A DNA stretch of 64,000 nucleotides, from NCBI GenBank assembly GCA_964521865.1, contig CAZFTJ010000009.1, positions 62,001-126,000 on the forward strand. The letters run 5' to 3'. The notes under the pieces are model-generated. The model searched no databases and was not told the origin of the DNA. It saw only the letters and a program-made list of their open reading frames with translations. Numbering within the stretch: position 1 is the stretch's first letter; every line of letters starts with the position of its first letter. The position numbers and the translations under genes were made by a program. Shown here one piece after another: positions 1 to 7,467 of the stretch. Source of the DNA: CAYSRJ01 sp964521865 (lineage in GTDB: Bacteria; Spirochaetota; B62-G9; DRHN01).

Positions 1-427
1 CACCCTGCATCCCTTCACCCGGATTGTCCTGAAATACGAGAAATTTAGTTTTTTTCATCGACCGTTTCAGGGCAAGGCTTTTACATATCTTCTTTGTGAG
101 GCCCAGGTTGTAGGGGGAAAATACATTCAAGCCCTCTGTTTTAAAGAAATTTACTATTTCCCAGTCCCACATTTTGACCGTGCCGAATTCAGACGTTGCC
201 ACGATCATCGGCAGCCCTGTCTTTTTCAGGACGTCGGCCTTCCCGTATGCCTCTCCAACGAGCTGCGGGAAAATAACCGCATCCGCATCGGGCAGGTGTG
301 ACCCTGTCTCAACCGGTTCCAGGAACTGTGCAACGTCTGAAATGAGCTTTTTCAGAGCTTTGAGCTGCGCATCGAATTCGTCCCTGTCGGCTGTTTTGAA
401 AAACAGCGGTACGAGCCGTGATTTCAT
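1..427 (-). CDS. Sugar isomerase-like protein, N-terminal part (cut by window edge)
   Basis: An open frame on the minus strand runs off the left edge; about 142 codons are visible. The ATG at 427 follows a strong GAGGAGGG ribosome site. The visible residues read like the N-terminal half of the L-fucose/L-arabinose isomerase-like family (COG2407 type), with stretches such as PMIVATSEFGTVKMWDWE and KFLVFQDNPGEG, which I associate with that family from memory. No catalytic residues can be judged because the C-terminal half is outside the window. It is transcribed divergently from the sugar ABC importer starting at 574, sharing a 146-bp control region, so it probably handles the sugar that the importer brings in. 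Could also be an uncharacterised family member without isomerase activity. Confidence 0.55.
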   Translation of the reverse strand, partial: MKSRLVPLFFKTADRDEFDAQLKALKKLISDVAQFLEPVETGSHLPDADAVIFPQLVGEAYGKADVLKKTGLPMIVATSEFGTVKMWDWEIVNFFKTEGLNVFSPYNLGLTKKICKSLALKRSMKKTKFLVFQDNPGEGMQG

Positions 428-478
428 CGCACCCTCCTCATGTACGTTCTATTAACATCAACAATACTATATGGAAAA

Positions 479-500
479 ATTAAAAATTGGAATTTTTAAT
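479..500. promoter_or_regulatory. Perfect AT-rich palindrome, candidate operator
   Basis: Two 10-bp arms, ATTAAAAATT and AATTTTTAAT, are exact reverse complements separated by GG. The site lies 8 bp upstream of the -35 box of the importer promoter, in the gap between divergent genes. It could bind a repressor or activator for the sugar genes, or act as an UP-like AT-rich element. The regulator is not identifiable here. Confidence 0.5.
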
Positions 501-507
501 CTTTATC

Positions 508-536
508 TTGACAAAATACAACCCGCGCTGAATAAT
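508..536 (+). promoter_or_regulatory. Sigma-70 promoter for sugar ABC importer
   Basis: TTGACA at 508-513, a 17-bp spacer, and AATAAT at 531-536 (five of six consensus bases). Transcription would begin near 543, giving a leader of about 30 nt before the ATG at 574. Confidence 0.7.
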
Positions 537-573
537 AAAAAGATAAAATTCTGTTTAAAGAGGGAGGTAGTTC

Positions 574-1575
574 ATGAAAAAATCAAAGCTGTTTCTTTTT
601 ACCGTTGTGCTGCTGACGATTGCCGCATTTGCCGTCTTGATTCCTGCAACGCTTCTGGCAAAGGACGACAAACCCGGCAAGGGAATGTACTTCCGTCTTG
701 TCACACATGGCGGAAACGATCCTTTCTGGGCGGTATTCCAGCAGGGCATGAGGGATGCGGCGGATGAGCTCGGCTGCAGGGCTGATATCGATCTCTGCGG
801 GAGCGATCAGAACCTCATGCAAAAGCGTTTTCAGGAAGCGGTTGCAATGAGGCCCGACGGAATTGCGCTGGTCATCAATGACAACACCATGTGGGACAAG
901 CCGGTTGCGGATGCGATCGCAAAGGGAATTCCGGTTATCGGTACGAACAACGATGATCAGATGGGCTCTGCGGGAAACGCACGTCTGTGCTATATCGGGC
1001 AGAATGAGCGGCGAGCCGGTTTGATGATCGGCAGGGCCGTTTTTGCTGCGGCGAAAGCAGGGGGCAAGAACATGCGGACCCTCAAGGTTGCCGCCGCAGT
1101 CGAAGTTCCCGGCGCAAACTACGGCGTTGTAAGAAGCCAGGGCATCAAGGATGCCATGGAGGAGTACGGCATACCGGGCGACATCGATATTATCGATGCG
1201 ACTCTTGATATGACGACTGCTGAATCGAGAATCACCTCCTATCTGATCGGGCATCCTGATACCGGTGCCATTTTCGGGCTCGGTGGAATCTGCACCGACA
1301 GGCTGACATCGGGTCTGAAGAATACGAAGAAGAGTCCCGGGCAGATTCCTGCAGGCGGGTTCGATGCAACTCCCGGCACCCTTACCGGCCTGAAAACCGG
1401 GTACATGGTTGCATCGATCGATCAACAGCAGTATCTGCAGGGGTATTTTTCGGTGTACGTGCTGTACCTGTATAAAAAGTACGGATTTACACCGCAGATC
1501 GATACAGGCGGTTATCTGATTACAAAGGATAATATCGCTCTTATCGAGAGCCTTTCGTCCAAGCATGTCAGATAA
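574..1575 (+). CDS. Sugar ABC importer, periplasmic substrate-binding protein
   Basis: 333 residues. Residues 1-30 form a Sec signal peptide (KKSK, a long hydrophobic core, then LLAKDD). The mature part is a type 1 periplasmic binding fold of the ribose/galactose-binding family (Peripla_BP_4): a first beta strand near FRLVTHGGNDPFWAVF, then AMRPDGIALVINDN and GIPVIGTNNDD, which line the ligand cleft in this family. It would capture a sugar in the periplasm and pass it to the two permeases encoded downstream. The start has a GGGAGGT ribosome site. It is the first gene of the operon SBP-permease-ATPase-permease, and a repeat module separates it from the first permease. The exact sugar (pentose, hexose or inositol) cannot be read from the sequence. 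Confidence 0.85.
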   Translation: MKKSKLFLFTVVLLTIAAFAVLIPATLLAKDDKPGKGMYFRLVTHGGNDPFWAVFQQGMRDAADELGCRADIDLCGSDQNLMQKRFQEAVAMRPDGIALVINDNTMWDKPVADAIAKGIPVIGTNNDDQMGSAGNARLCYIGQNERRAGLMIGRAVFAAAKAGGKNMRTLKVAAAVEVPGANYGVVRSQGIKDAMEEYGIPGDIDIIDATLDMTTAESRITSYLIGHPDTGAIFGLGGICTDRLTSGLKNTKKSPGQIPAGGFDATPGTLTGLKTGYMVASIDQQQYLQGYFSVYVLYLYKKYGFTPQIDTGGYLITKDNIALIESLSSKHVR

Positions 1576-1594
1576 TAACAGCGTCGAATCTTTT

Positions 1595-1638
1595 TAATAC
1601 CGCCGGTGAGCGGCATTATCCGGTCGCGAAGCGTTCGT
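1595..1638 (-). repeat. Intergenic modular repeat, end module (copy 1)
   Basis: The stretch around GAGCGGCATTATCCGG followed by CGCGAAGCG matches, in reverse complement, the left module of the full element at 45661. It forms a hairpin and sits between the binding-protein gene and the first permease gene, so it may lower downstream expression or protect the upstream mRNA. Confidence 0.55.
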
Positions 1639-1770
1639 ACAACATAGGCTGAGCTCCGAAGGAGAACTTGCCGGGGTTCAGCCCTTGATTTTGATTATTT
1701 GGGGTCGTGCAGGTCGCACGGTGGTTGAACGGGAAAAAGGGATTAAAGATTTCGTGGGGAGAGAAGCGCC

Positions 1771-2754
1771 TTGTCAAACGATAAGTTTATGATTCGTTTT
1801 CTCAGCTACAGGGTATCGTTTACACTGATAGTGTTTGTTGTTCTGCTCATTTTTTTTGGAATTTTTTCAGCCGGACACACTTTCTTTGGGGTAGAAAACC
1901 TTACGGCCCTTGCGAAGCTCGCCCCCGACCTGGGTATTGTTGCACTCGGGGTCGGAACACTCATGATCGCCGGTGAGTTTGACCTTTCCGTTGCCTCGAC
2001 AATTCCGTTGAGCTCATTTGTATTTACCAAGCTTTTAGGGTGGGGAACACCGCACGCACTCATTCTTGTCATAACTTTACTAACCGGTGCAATAATAGGG
2101 ATGTCAAACGGCCTGCTGGTGGTGAAAACGAAGCTTCCGTCATTTATTATTACACTGGGCACAATGCTTTTCTGGCGAGGCATCGTGTACGCTGCCTCAC
2201 GTATGAGCCCCATAGGAATCATGGCGTGGCTCGAGCCGAATGCCTGGTTGATGAAGGTGTTTGTCGGTTTCATAGGAGGAGGAATGGTGCCGGTGCAGTT
2301 TGTCTGGTTTCTGTTTTTCTTCGGTGTGCTCGGAATTTTCGTTCACTTCCATCGTTTCGGCAACTGGATTTATGTAACGGGCGATAACCAAATTGCGGCA
2401 CGGGCAATGGGTATCGATACCGGCATGGTTAAAACGGTGTGTTTTATCATCGTTGGTGTGCTGTGCAGTTTCATGGGAATGATGCAGAACCTGAGAATCG
2501 AATCTTTTGCCGCGAACCAGGGTGTTGGATACGAGCTCAAGGCAATTGCATCGGCAGTTGTGGGTGGAACCTCTTTAATGGGAGGGGTCGGGAGCATCCC
2601 CGGTATATTTCTCGGCACTCTTACCATACAGATTATCGACAACGGATTGATTCTCATGGGTGCACCTGCTTTCGGAATCAATGCATTTATCGGCGGCGCT
2701 ATCATTATTTTTGCTGTACTCAACGTTACGGTTGCCCGTGTTACAGGAAAATGA
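1771..2754 (+). CDS. Sugar ABC importer permease (RbsC-like), first of two
   Basis: 327 residues, strongly hydrophobic with 8-10 membrane segments, BPD_transp_2 family. Typical family stretches are visible: TLMIAGEFDLSVAS near residue 65, KLPSFIITLGTMLFWRG near 120, NQIAARAMGI near 210, and VGGTSLMGGVGSIPG near 270. The TTG at 1771 follows GGGGAGAG and is the best start; an in-frame ATG lies at 1789. It forms the membrane channel with the permease at 3818, and both probably dock on the single ATPase encoded between them. The two permeases are clear paralogues but not near-identical, suggesting a heteromeric channel rather than a recent duplication. Confidence 0.85.
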   Translation: MSNDKFMIRFLSYRVSFTLIVFVVLLIFFGIFSAGHTFFGVENLTALAKLAPDLGIVALGVGTLMIAGEFDLSVASTIPLSSFVFTKLLGWGTPHALILVITLLTGAIIGMSNGLLVVKTKLPSFIITLGTMLFWRGIVYAASRMSPIGIMAWLEPNAWLMKVFVGFIGGGMVPVQFVWFLFFFGVLGIFVHFHRFGNWIYVTGDNQIAARAMGIDTGMVKTVCFIIVGVLCSFMGMMQNLRIESFAANQGVGYELKAIASAVVGGTSLMGGVGSIPGIFLGTLTIQIIDNGLILMGAPAFGINAFIGGAIIIFAVLNVTVARVTGK

Positions 2755-2886
2755 TGAGTGTCTTTATGTAAATAAAACGGGGCTGTTGCGTGCTGGGTTT
2801 CCTGGTTTAAACTGTATTAAGTGAGAAGGTCCATTACTGAGGCCGTACGCGACGCGTGCGGATACTACCCATGTGTGGAGAAAAAA

Positions 2887-3681
2887 ATGAGTGATAAACA
2901 GGCAGACGTACAGAAGGGCGGATCAGCCGTTGAAGAAAAAAATCCTCTGGTGCGAATGGTCGACATATACAAATGGTTCGGCAAGATCAATGCGCTTCGG
3001 GGAATCAATTTTACCGTCAATTACGGTGAGATCGTCGGGCTGGTCGGGGATAACGGAGCCGGAAAATCGACACTCATCAAGATACTGTCCGGTTTTCATC
3101 CTGCAGACAGGGGAGAGATCTATTTCGAAGGGAAAAAGGTCAATATAAGCAATCCTAAACTCGCAAAAAATCTCGGCATTGAAACGGTGTATCAGGAACA
3201 GGCGCTTGCGCCCCACATTTCCATTGCTCGGAATGTATTCATGGGAAGGGAACCGACGAAGTTCCTGGGCTTTATGGACAGGGGGATGATGGACAGGGAG
3301 AGTATGGGCGCCATCACAAAGCTTGGGCTGCGTATAAAAGACCCGGAGGCCATGGTCGAAGCCCTTTCAGGCGGACAGCGGCAAGGGGTCGCTATTGCCC
3401 GTGTTCTGTATTTCAAAGCGAAGCTCGTTATACTCGATGAGCCGACAATCGCTCTTTCGGTAAAGGAATCGCAGCAGGTGCTCGATTTCATGAAGCAGCT
3501 CAAGGCGGAGGGAATATCGGTTATCTTCATTACTCACAATATCTTTCATGCGGTTCAGGTTGCGGAACGGTTTTTTATTCTTGCGCACGGTGAGATGCTT
3601 ATCGATGTGCGAAAAGAGGATACCAATATCGACCATCTCATTGATCTTATCGTAAGCGGGAGGCGTGAGATGAAAACATAG
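2887..3681 (+). CDS. Sugar ABC importer ATPase, single-domain (FrcA-like)
   Basis: 264 residues with one complete ABC cassette: Walker A GDNGAGKST near residue 54, signature LSGGQRQGVAIARV near 160, Walker B KLVILDEP near 178 and the switch histidine in ITHN. RbsA/MglA-type ATPases normally carry two cassettes in about 500 residues, so this is the short FrcA type and must work as a homodimer. The ATG at 2887 follows GGAG closely; an upstream in-frame GTG at 2821 lacks a good ribosome site and would add a tail unlike the family. It lies between the two permease genes in the operon. Confidence 0.85.
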   Translation: MSDKQADVQKGGSAVEEKNPLVRMVDIYKWFGKINALRGINFTVNYGEIVGLVGDNGAGKSTLIKILSGFHPADRGEIYFEGKKVNISNPKLAKNLGIETVYQEQALAPHISIARNVFMGREPTKFLGFMDRGMMDRESMGAITKLGLRIKDPEAMVEALSGGQRQGVAIARVLYFKAKLVILDEPTIALSVKESQQVLDFMKQLKAEGISVIFITHNIFHAVQVAERFFILAHGEMLIDVRKEDTNIDHLIDLIVSGRREMKT

Positions 3682-3796
3682 GTATTCGGACGCTTCGCGT
3701 ACGAATAATGCCGCCTGTATAAATCCCGGATTTGTCAGCAATTCCGGAGGGGCTCAAAAGAGCCCACCTGCATGTCGCGGGGAACACGCCGATGCG
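3682..3796 (+). repeat. Intergenic modular repeat, degenerate long copy (copy 2)
   Basis: The stretch begins with a hairpin around CGGACGCTTCGCG, continues with AATAATGCCGCC and GGATTTGT, and ends with a decayed version of TGTCGCGGAGAACATGCCG. The order matches the complete element at 45661. It fills nearly the whole gap between the ATPase gene and the second permease gene. Confidence 0.55.
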
Positions 3797-3817
3797 TGGA
3801 AAAGGGGTAGTTCTGTA

Positions 3818-4840
3818 ATGGATGAAACAAACAATCAAAGCGAAAAAAAACGGCGGAAGGTTTCGAGTTATTTTATGCGCATGCGTTCACTCAACGTATT
3901 TTTCATATTTGTGCTGCTCTTTGCCGTATTTGCCGTGTTCTCTCCGGGGCACCGGTTTACGAGCGGCGAGAATATACGTATTTTCCTTGCAACCGGCCCG
4001 GAGTTTACAATTGTTGCCATCGTCGTGGGAATGCTCATGATTTCAGGGGAGTTCGACCTTTCCGTCGGCTCCATCCTTGTTTTTACCAGCTATATTTTTA
4101 TAACTCTTTTCCACGCAGGAGTGCATATCTTTATCTCGCTGATTATTACACTTATCGTGGGTGGAATTGTCGGTTTTATCAACGGCATCATTACGGTAAA
4201 GGCCAGGATACCGTCTTTCATTACGACTCTCGGAGCCATGCTGCTCTGGCGGGGGGTTACCCTTTTACTTTCAGGCGGGCTTCAGCAAGGGCTCGTTTTT
4301 ACGGAAAACCCTGTCATGTACAGGGCAATCGCGGGGGTCGTGTGGAAAATCATGCCCGCGCAGTTTTTATGGTTTATCGGAATCACCATTGTCATTACCT
4401 TAATCATGCACTACCATACATTCGGCAACTGGATATTTACGACAGGCGACAACAAGATGGCGGCAAGGGCGATGGGAATCAATACGGACAGGATAAAGGT
4501 CGTCTGCTTTAGTGTGGTCGGTATTGCGGTTGCTTTCGCCGGAGTGATGCAGATGTTCCGTTCTGAAACCTTTTCAGCACGCGCAGGAGACGGATGGGAG
4601 CTCAAGGCGATTGCTGCCGCGGTTGTCGGAGGCACAGCACTCACGGGCGGCATGGGAACTATGATGGGTGTTTTTTGGGGTGCGCTCGTTATCGCCATTA
4701 TCGAAAACGGGCTGATTTTTATGAGAATACAGTACTGGTGGACATTCACCATTTTCGGGGTTATCATCGTGTCTACTGCAATTATCAGCAGGTATGTTGA
4801 TCAGCGGAGAATGATGCTCGGCGCTGAAAAAAATGTTTGA
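3818..4840 (+). CDS. Sugar ABC importer permease (RbsC-like), second of two
   Basis: 340 residues, BPD_transp_2 family, multiple membrane segments after a basic cytoplasmic N-terminus of about 25 residues. It shares with the first permease the stretches MLMISGEFDLSVGS, RIPSFITTLGAMLLWRG, NKMAARAMGI and VGGTALTGGMGTMMG, all in the same order. The ATG at 3818 follows AGGGG. It is the last gene of the importer operon. Its stop codon (4838-4840) overlaps the -35 box of the trpB leader promoter, so the two transcription units are packed end to end. Probably pairs with the product of the gene at 1771 to form the channel. Confidence 0.85.
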   Translation: MDETNNQSEKKRRKVSSYFMRMRSLNVFFIFVLLFAVFAVFSPGHRFTSGENIRIFLATGPEFTIVAIVVGMLMISGEFDLSVGSILVFTSYIFITLFHAGVHIFISLIITLIVGGIVGFINGIITVKARIPSFITTLGAMLLWRGVTLLLSGGLQQGLVFTENPVMYRAIAGVVWKIMPAQFLWFIGITIVITLIMHYHTFGNWIFTTGDNKMAARAMGINTDRIKVVCFSVVGIAVAFAGVMQMFRSETFSARAGDGWELKAIAAAVVGGTALTGGMGTMMGVFWGALVIAIIENGLIFMRIQYWWTFTIFGVIIVSTAIISRYVDQRRMMLGAEKNV

Positions 4841-4865
4841 CAAAAATCGGGGAACATACTATAAA
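4837..4865 (+). promoter_or_regulatory. Consensus sigma-70 promoter of the trpB2 leader
   Basis: TTGACA at 4837-4842, a 17-bp spacer, and TATAAA at 4860-4865, nearly perfect consensus. The -35 box overlaps the stop codon of the preceding permease gene. Expected transcription start is near 4872, which excludes the in-frame ATG at 4868 as leader start and leaves the one at 4898. Confidence 0.8.
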
Positions 4866-4897
4866 ATATGAACCAGATGATTGATACGGAAAACAAT

Positions 4898-4948
4898 ATG
4901 AACAGTGCAAAGAGAAATAACTGGTGGTGGTGGGCTGAATCTCCGTAG
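4898..4948 (+). CDS. trpL: trp leader peptide (MNSAKRNNWWWWAESP)
   Basis: A 16-codon open frame with four consecutive TGG codons at 4922-4933, preceded by GGAA at 4889-4892 as a weak ribosome site. It lies just downstream of a strong promoter and just upstream of two intrinsic terminators, and TrpB2 follows. Leader peptides rich in the regulatory amino acid, followed by competing hairpins, are the hallmark of transcription attenuation. A run of four Trp codons is very unlikely by chance because Trp is the rarest residue. When charged tRNA-Trp is scarce the ribosome should stall in this run and allow readthrough into trpB2. The peptide itself is not expected to have a function. Confidence 0.85.
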   Translation: MNSAKRNNWWWWAESP

Positions 4949-4975
4949 GGGCGGTCCATTCGGATATGCATATTC

Positions 4976-5016
4976 ACCGTGGGCTTCTCCTCGGAGAGAG
5001 GTTCCACGGTTTTTTT
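4976..5016 (+). terminator. Leader terminator 1 of the trp attenuator
   Basis: ACCGTGG (4976-4982) pairs with CCACGGT (5004-5010), with a partly paired CTTCTCC/GAGAGAG interior, and seven T residues follow. A candidate competing partner is GCGGT at 4951-4955, directly after the leader stop codon, which could pair with ACCGT and block this hairpin. Confidence 0.7.
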
Positions 5017-5026
5017 GTTATAAAGG

Positions 5027-5060
5027 CCGTGGGCGAGAGAAATCGCTTGCGGTTTTTTTT
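5027..5060 (+). terminator. Leader terminator 2 of the trp attenuator
   Basis: CCGTGGGCGA (5027-5036) pairs with TCGCTTGCGG (5043-5052), ten pairs including three G-U, with a GAGAAA loop and eight T residues. CCACGG at 5004-5009 is the exact complement of CCGTGG at 5027-5032, so pairing between the first and second hairpins would act as an antiterminator. The structures are therefore mutually exclusive, as expected for an attenuator. Confidence 0.75.
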
Positions 5061-5139
5061 ATTCTTACTGCACTGTGATGCACTGATAGGACAATGGTAT
5101 GACCTGATTTTACAAACTTATTTTACAAGGAGAAAGAAT

Positions 5140-6507
5140 ATGGCTGAAACGACGAAGTACACACTTGAAGAAAAAGACATCCCCACAGCGTGGTACAACA
5201 TCCTCGCCGACCTGCCGGAGCCGCTTCCGCCGCCTCTTCATCCCGGGACGGGCAAACCCCTCGGGCCCGAAGATCTTGCGCCGCTCTTCCCCATGGAGCT
5301 CATTAAACAGGAAGTAAGCACCGAGCGCTACATCGAGATACCCGAAGAGGTGAGGGACGTATACAGGATGTGGAGGCCGACGACTATCTTCAGGGCGCGG
5401 AGATTGGAAAAGATGCTCGATACGCCGGCAAAGATCTACTATAAATACGAAGGAACGAGCCCTCCCGGGAGCCATAAACCGAACACCGCCGTAGCTCAGG
5501 CATACTACAACAAGATGGAAGGGATCAAACGCATTACCACAGAAACCGGTGCCGGCCAGTGGGGAAGCGCGCTCTCCTTTGCCGGAGCATGTTTCGATAT
5601 TGAAATCAAGGTGTATATGGTGAAGGTGAGCTACTTCCAGAAGCCGTATAGAAGGGTAATGATGCAGACATGGGGAGCCAAATGCATTCCGAGTCCGTCC
5701 CGGGATACGAAGTCGGGACGGGCTATGCTTGAGAAAGACCCGGATTGCCCGGGAAGCCTCGGCCTGGCAATAAGCGAGGCGGTGGAGGAGGCGATGTCCC
5801 GTGAAGACACCCACTACTCGCTCGGCAGTGTTCTCAACCATGTGCTGCTGCATCAGACTGTAGTCGGCCTCGAAGCAAAGAAAGCCATGGAGAACCTTGG
5901 AGAGTACCCTGATGTCATTGTCGGCTGCGTCGGCGGGGGCTCGAACTTCGGCGGAATGTTTCTGCCGTTTCTCAAGGATAAGATCGACGGGAAAAAACCA
6001 AACCTTCGCATAGTGAACGTTGAGCCCTTCAGCTGTCCGACGCTGACCAAGGGACCCTATGAGTACGATTTCGGCGATGAGGCGGGCCTGACGCCGCTGC
6101 TCAAGATGAACACCCTCGGGCACGGGTTTATACCGCCTCCGGTACACGCCGGCGGATTGCGGTATCACGGCATGGCGCCGATTATCTGTCATCTTCTGAA
6201 TCTCGGGCTTGTCGAGGCACGAGCGGTCCACCAGCTCGAAACCTTCGAGGCCGGAGTGAATTTCGCCAGATCTGAGGGGATTATAAGCGCTCCTGAAACC
6301 GATCACGCAATCAGGGGAACTATTGAGGAGGCTCTCGAGTGTAAGAAAACGGGAGAGGCGAAGACCATACTCCTTGCGCACAGCGGCCACGGCCATGTGG
6401 ATATGGCCGCGTATGAAGCCTATTTCGACGGGAAGCTCAAAAACTACGAATATCCGCAGGAAAAGATTGAAGAGGCTTTGAAGGAAGTACCCAAAGTGGG
6501 GGCCTGA
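5140..6507 (+). CDS. trpB: Tryptophan synthase beta chain-like protein, TrpB2 type
   Basis: 455 residues, the length of the TrpB2 subfamily (classical TrpB is about 400). It joins indole and serine to make tryptophan with pyridoxal phosphate. The PLP lysine is Lys113 in GSHKPN, and the phosphate-binding glycine loop is GCVGGGSNF near residue 267. The long N-terminal extension (ITAWYNILADLPEPLPP-like region) and the missing trpA neighbour are typical of TrpB2. The ATG at 5140 follows AAGGAGAAAG; upstream in-frame codons fall in the leader and are not used. It is controlled by the Trp-codon leader and tandem terminators upstream, which argues that it really makes tryptophan in this cell, probably from free indole, rather than acting on another substrate. 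Confidence 0.88.
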   Translation: MAETTKYTLEEKDIPTAWYNILADLPEPLPPPLHPGTGKPLGPEDLAPLFPMELIKQEVSTERYIEIPEEVRDVYRMWRPTTIFRARRLEKMLDTPAKIYYKYEGTSPPGSHKPNTAVAQAYYNKMEGIKRITTETGAGQWGSALSFAGACFDIEIKVYMVKVSYFQKPYRRVMMQTWGAKCIPSPSRDTKSGRAMLEKDPDCPGSLGLAISEAVEEAMSREDTHYSLGSVLNHVLLHQTVVGLEAKKAMENLGEYPDVIVGCVGGGSNFGGMFLPFLKDKIDGKKPNLRIVNVEPFSCPTLTKGPYEYDFGDEAGLTPLLKMNTLGHGFIPPPVHAGGLRYHGMAPIICHLLNLGLVEARAVHQLETFEAGVNFARSEGIISAPETDHAIRGTIEEALECKKTGEAKTILLAHSGHGHVDMAAYEAYFDGKLKNYEYPQEKIEEALKEVPKVGA

Positions 6508-6529
6508 TGCGAGTTGCTGCCGGTGTATT

Positions 6530-6557
6530 GAAGCCCGTCTGCAGCTTGACGGGCTTC
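6530..6557. terminator. Bidirectional hairpin between trpB and cysE
   Basis: GAAGCCCGTC and GACGGGCTTC form a perfect 10-bp stem with an 8-nt loop, followed within a few bases by a second stem AGCCGGCC/GGCCGGCT (6562-6580). The pair lies between convergent genes and would stop transcription from both sides. The T tracts are short, so efficiency is uncertain. Confidence 0.6.
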
Positions 6558-6617
6558 ATTCAGCCGGCCGGAGGCCGGCTTAACCTCCAGAAAGGGGAGC
6601 GGAAGGCGAAAATCGGG

Positions 6618-7274
6618 TCATTCCGTCCTATCCGCTTCCCCCTTTAATTCGGCAATCTCCTTCTCTAAATGGTGTATCCTTTTTCGCAAATCGTCGATAA
6701 CCTTCTTTATGGGATCGATTATCTTTGCGTGGTTGAGATCGATCTTGTGGTCTTTTACAATGTGCTTGCCGGCCTCGCGCGCAGGCGTACCGACAACTGT
6801 CGTGAAAGGCTTCACATCCCTGAGCACCACCGAATTCGCCCCGACTTTTGCGCAGTCTCCCACCGTTATCGGACCGAGGATGATCGCCCCGGACCCGATA
6901 ACCACCTCGCTTCCGATGCTGGGATGCCGTTTTTTCTTTTCAGACGATACGCCGCCAAGAACGACCCCCTGATACAGGGTGACATCGTCGTTGATCTGCG
7001 CCGTTTCACCGATAACGACGCCGGCTCCGTGATCGATAAAGAACCTCCTCCCTATTTGTGCGCCCGGATGTATCTCTATGTTGGTAATAAACCTGCTGAA
7101 CTGCGACAGAATGCGCGCGAAAAGCCGCAGTTTATGCCTCCAGAGGAAGTGGGAGATTCTGTGAAGCCATATGGCCTTCAGTCCCGGATAACAGATGAGA
7201 ACCTCGAGCAGGCTCTTTGCCGCCGGGTCTCTTTTAAAGACTACTCGCACATCCTCCGCCATCCTCTTAAACAT
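6618..7274 (-). CDS. cysE: Serine O-acetyltransferase
   Basis: 218 residues. It acetylates L-serine with acetyl-CoA, the first step of cysteine synthesis. Residues 1-65 are the helical N-terminal region of the short CysE class (as in Bacillus). From about 65 onward left-handed hexapeptide repeats are visible (IHPGAQIGRRFFIDHGAGVVIG, then LYQGVVLGG, then IGSGAIILGPITVG, then VGANSVVLRDV), carrying the catalytic His of DHGAG. The C-terminal 40 residues are a charged coiled-coil-like tail (HHLEKEIAELKGEADRTE), longer than the usual short tail. The start follows AAGGAG. It is convergent with trpB, so serine use for Cys and Trp are neighbours without being one operon. Confidence 0.92.
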   Translation of the reverse strand: MFKRMAEDVRVVFKRDPAAKSLLEVLICYPGLKAIWLHRISHFLWRHKLRLFARILSQFSRFITNIEIHPGAQIGRRFFIDHGAGVVIGETAQINDDVTLYQGVVLGGVSSEKKKRHPSIGSEVVIGSGAIILGPITVGDCAKVGANSVVLRDVKPFTTVVGTPAREAGKHIVKDHKIDLNHAKIIDPIKKVIDDLRKRIHHLEKEIAELKGEADRTE

Positions 7275-7401
7275 ATTCGCTCCTTTCCGTCATAGATGTA
7301 TAATGTAATGAGTTTCAGCGGCTATAACACGAAAAAAAAGCTTAATCAGTCTAAGGAGTACCATTACGAAAAAACAATATGGAATCTTTTGAGTTTAGAT
7401 G

Positions 7402-7430
7402 TTGATTTTTATGTAAAAGTGCTGCATATT
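7402..7430 (+). promoter_or_regulatory. Possible promoter of the aminotransferase gene
   Basis: TTGATT at 7402-7407, 17-bp spacer, CATATT at 7425-7430. The match is moderate (four of six at -10), but spacing and position 38 bp before the start codon are right. Confidence 0.35.
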
Positions 7431-7467
7431 AGATTTTGCTGATATCATTGTCACGAGGCCCGAGAAT

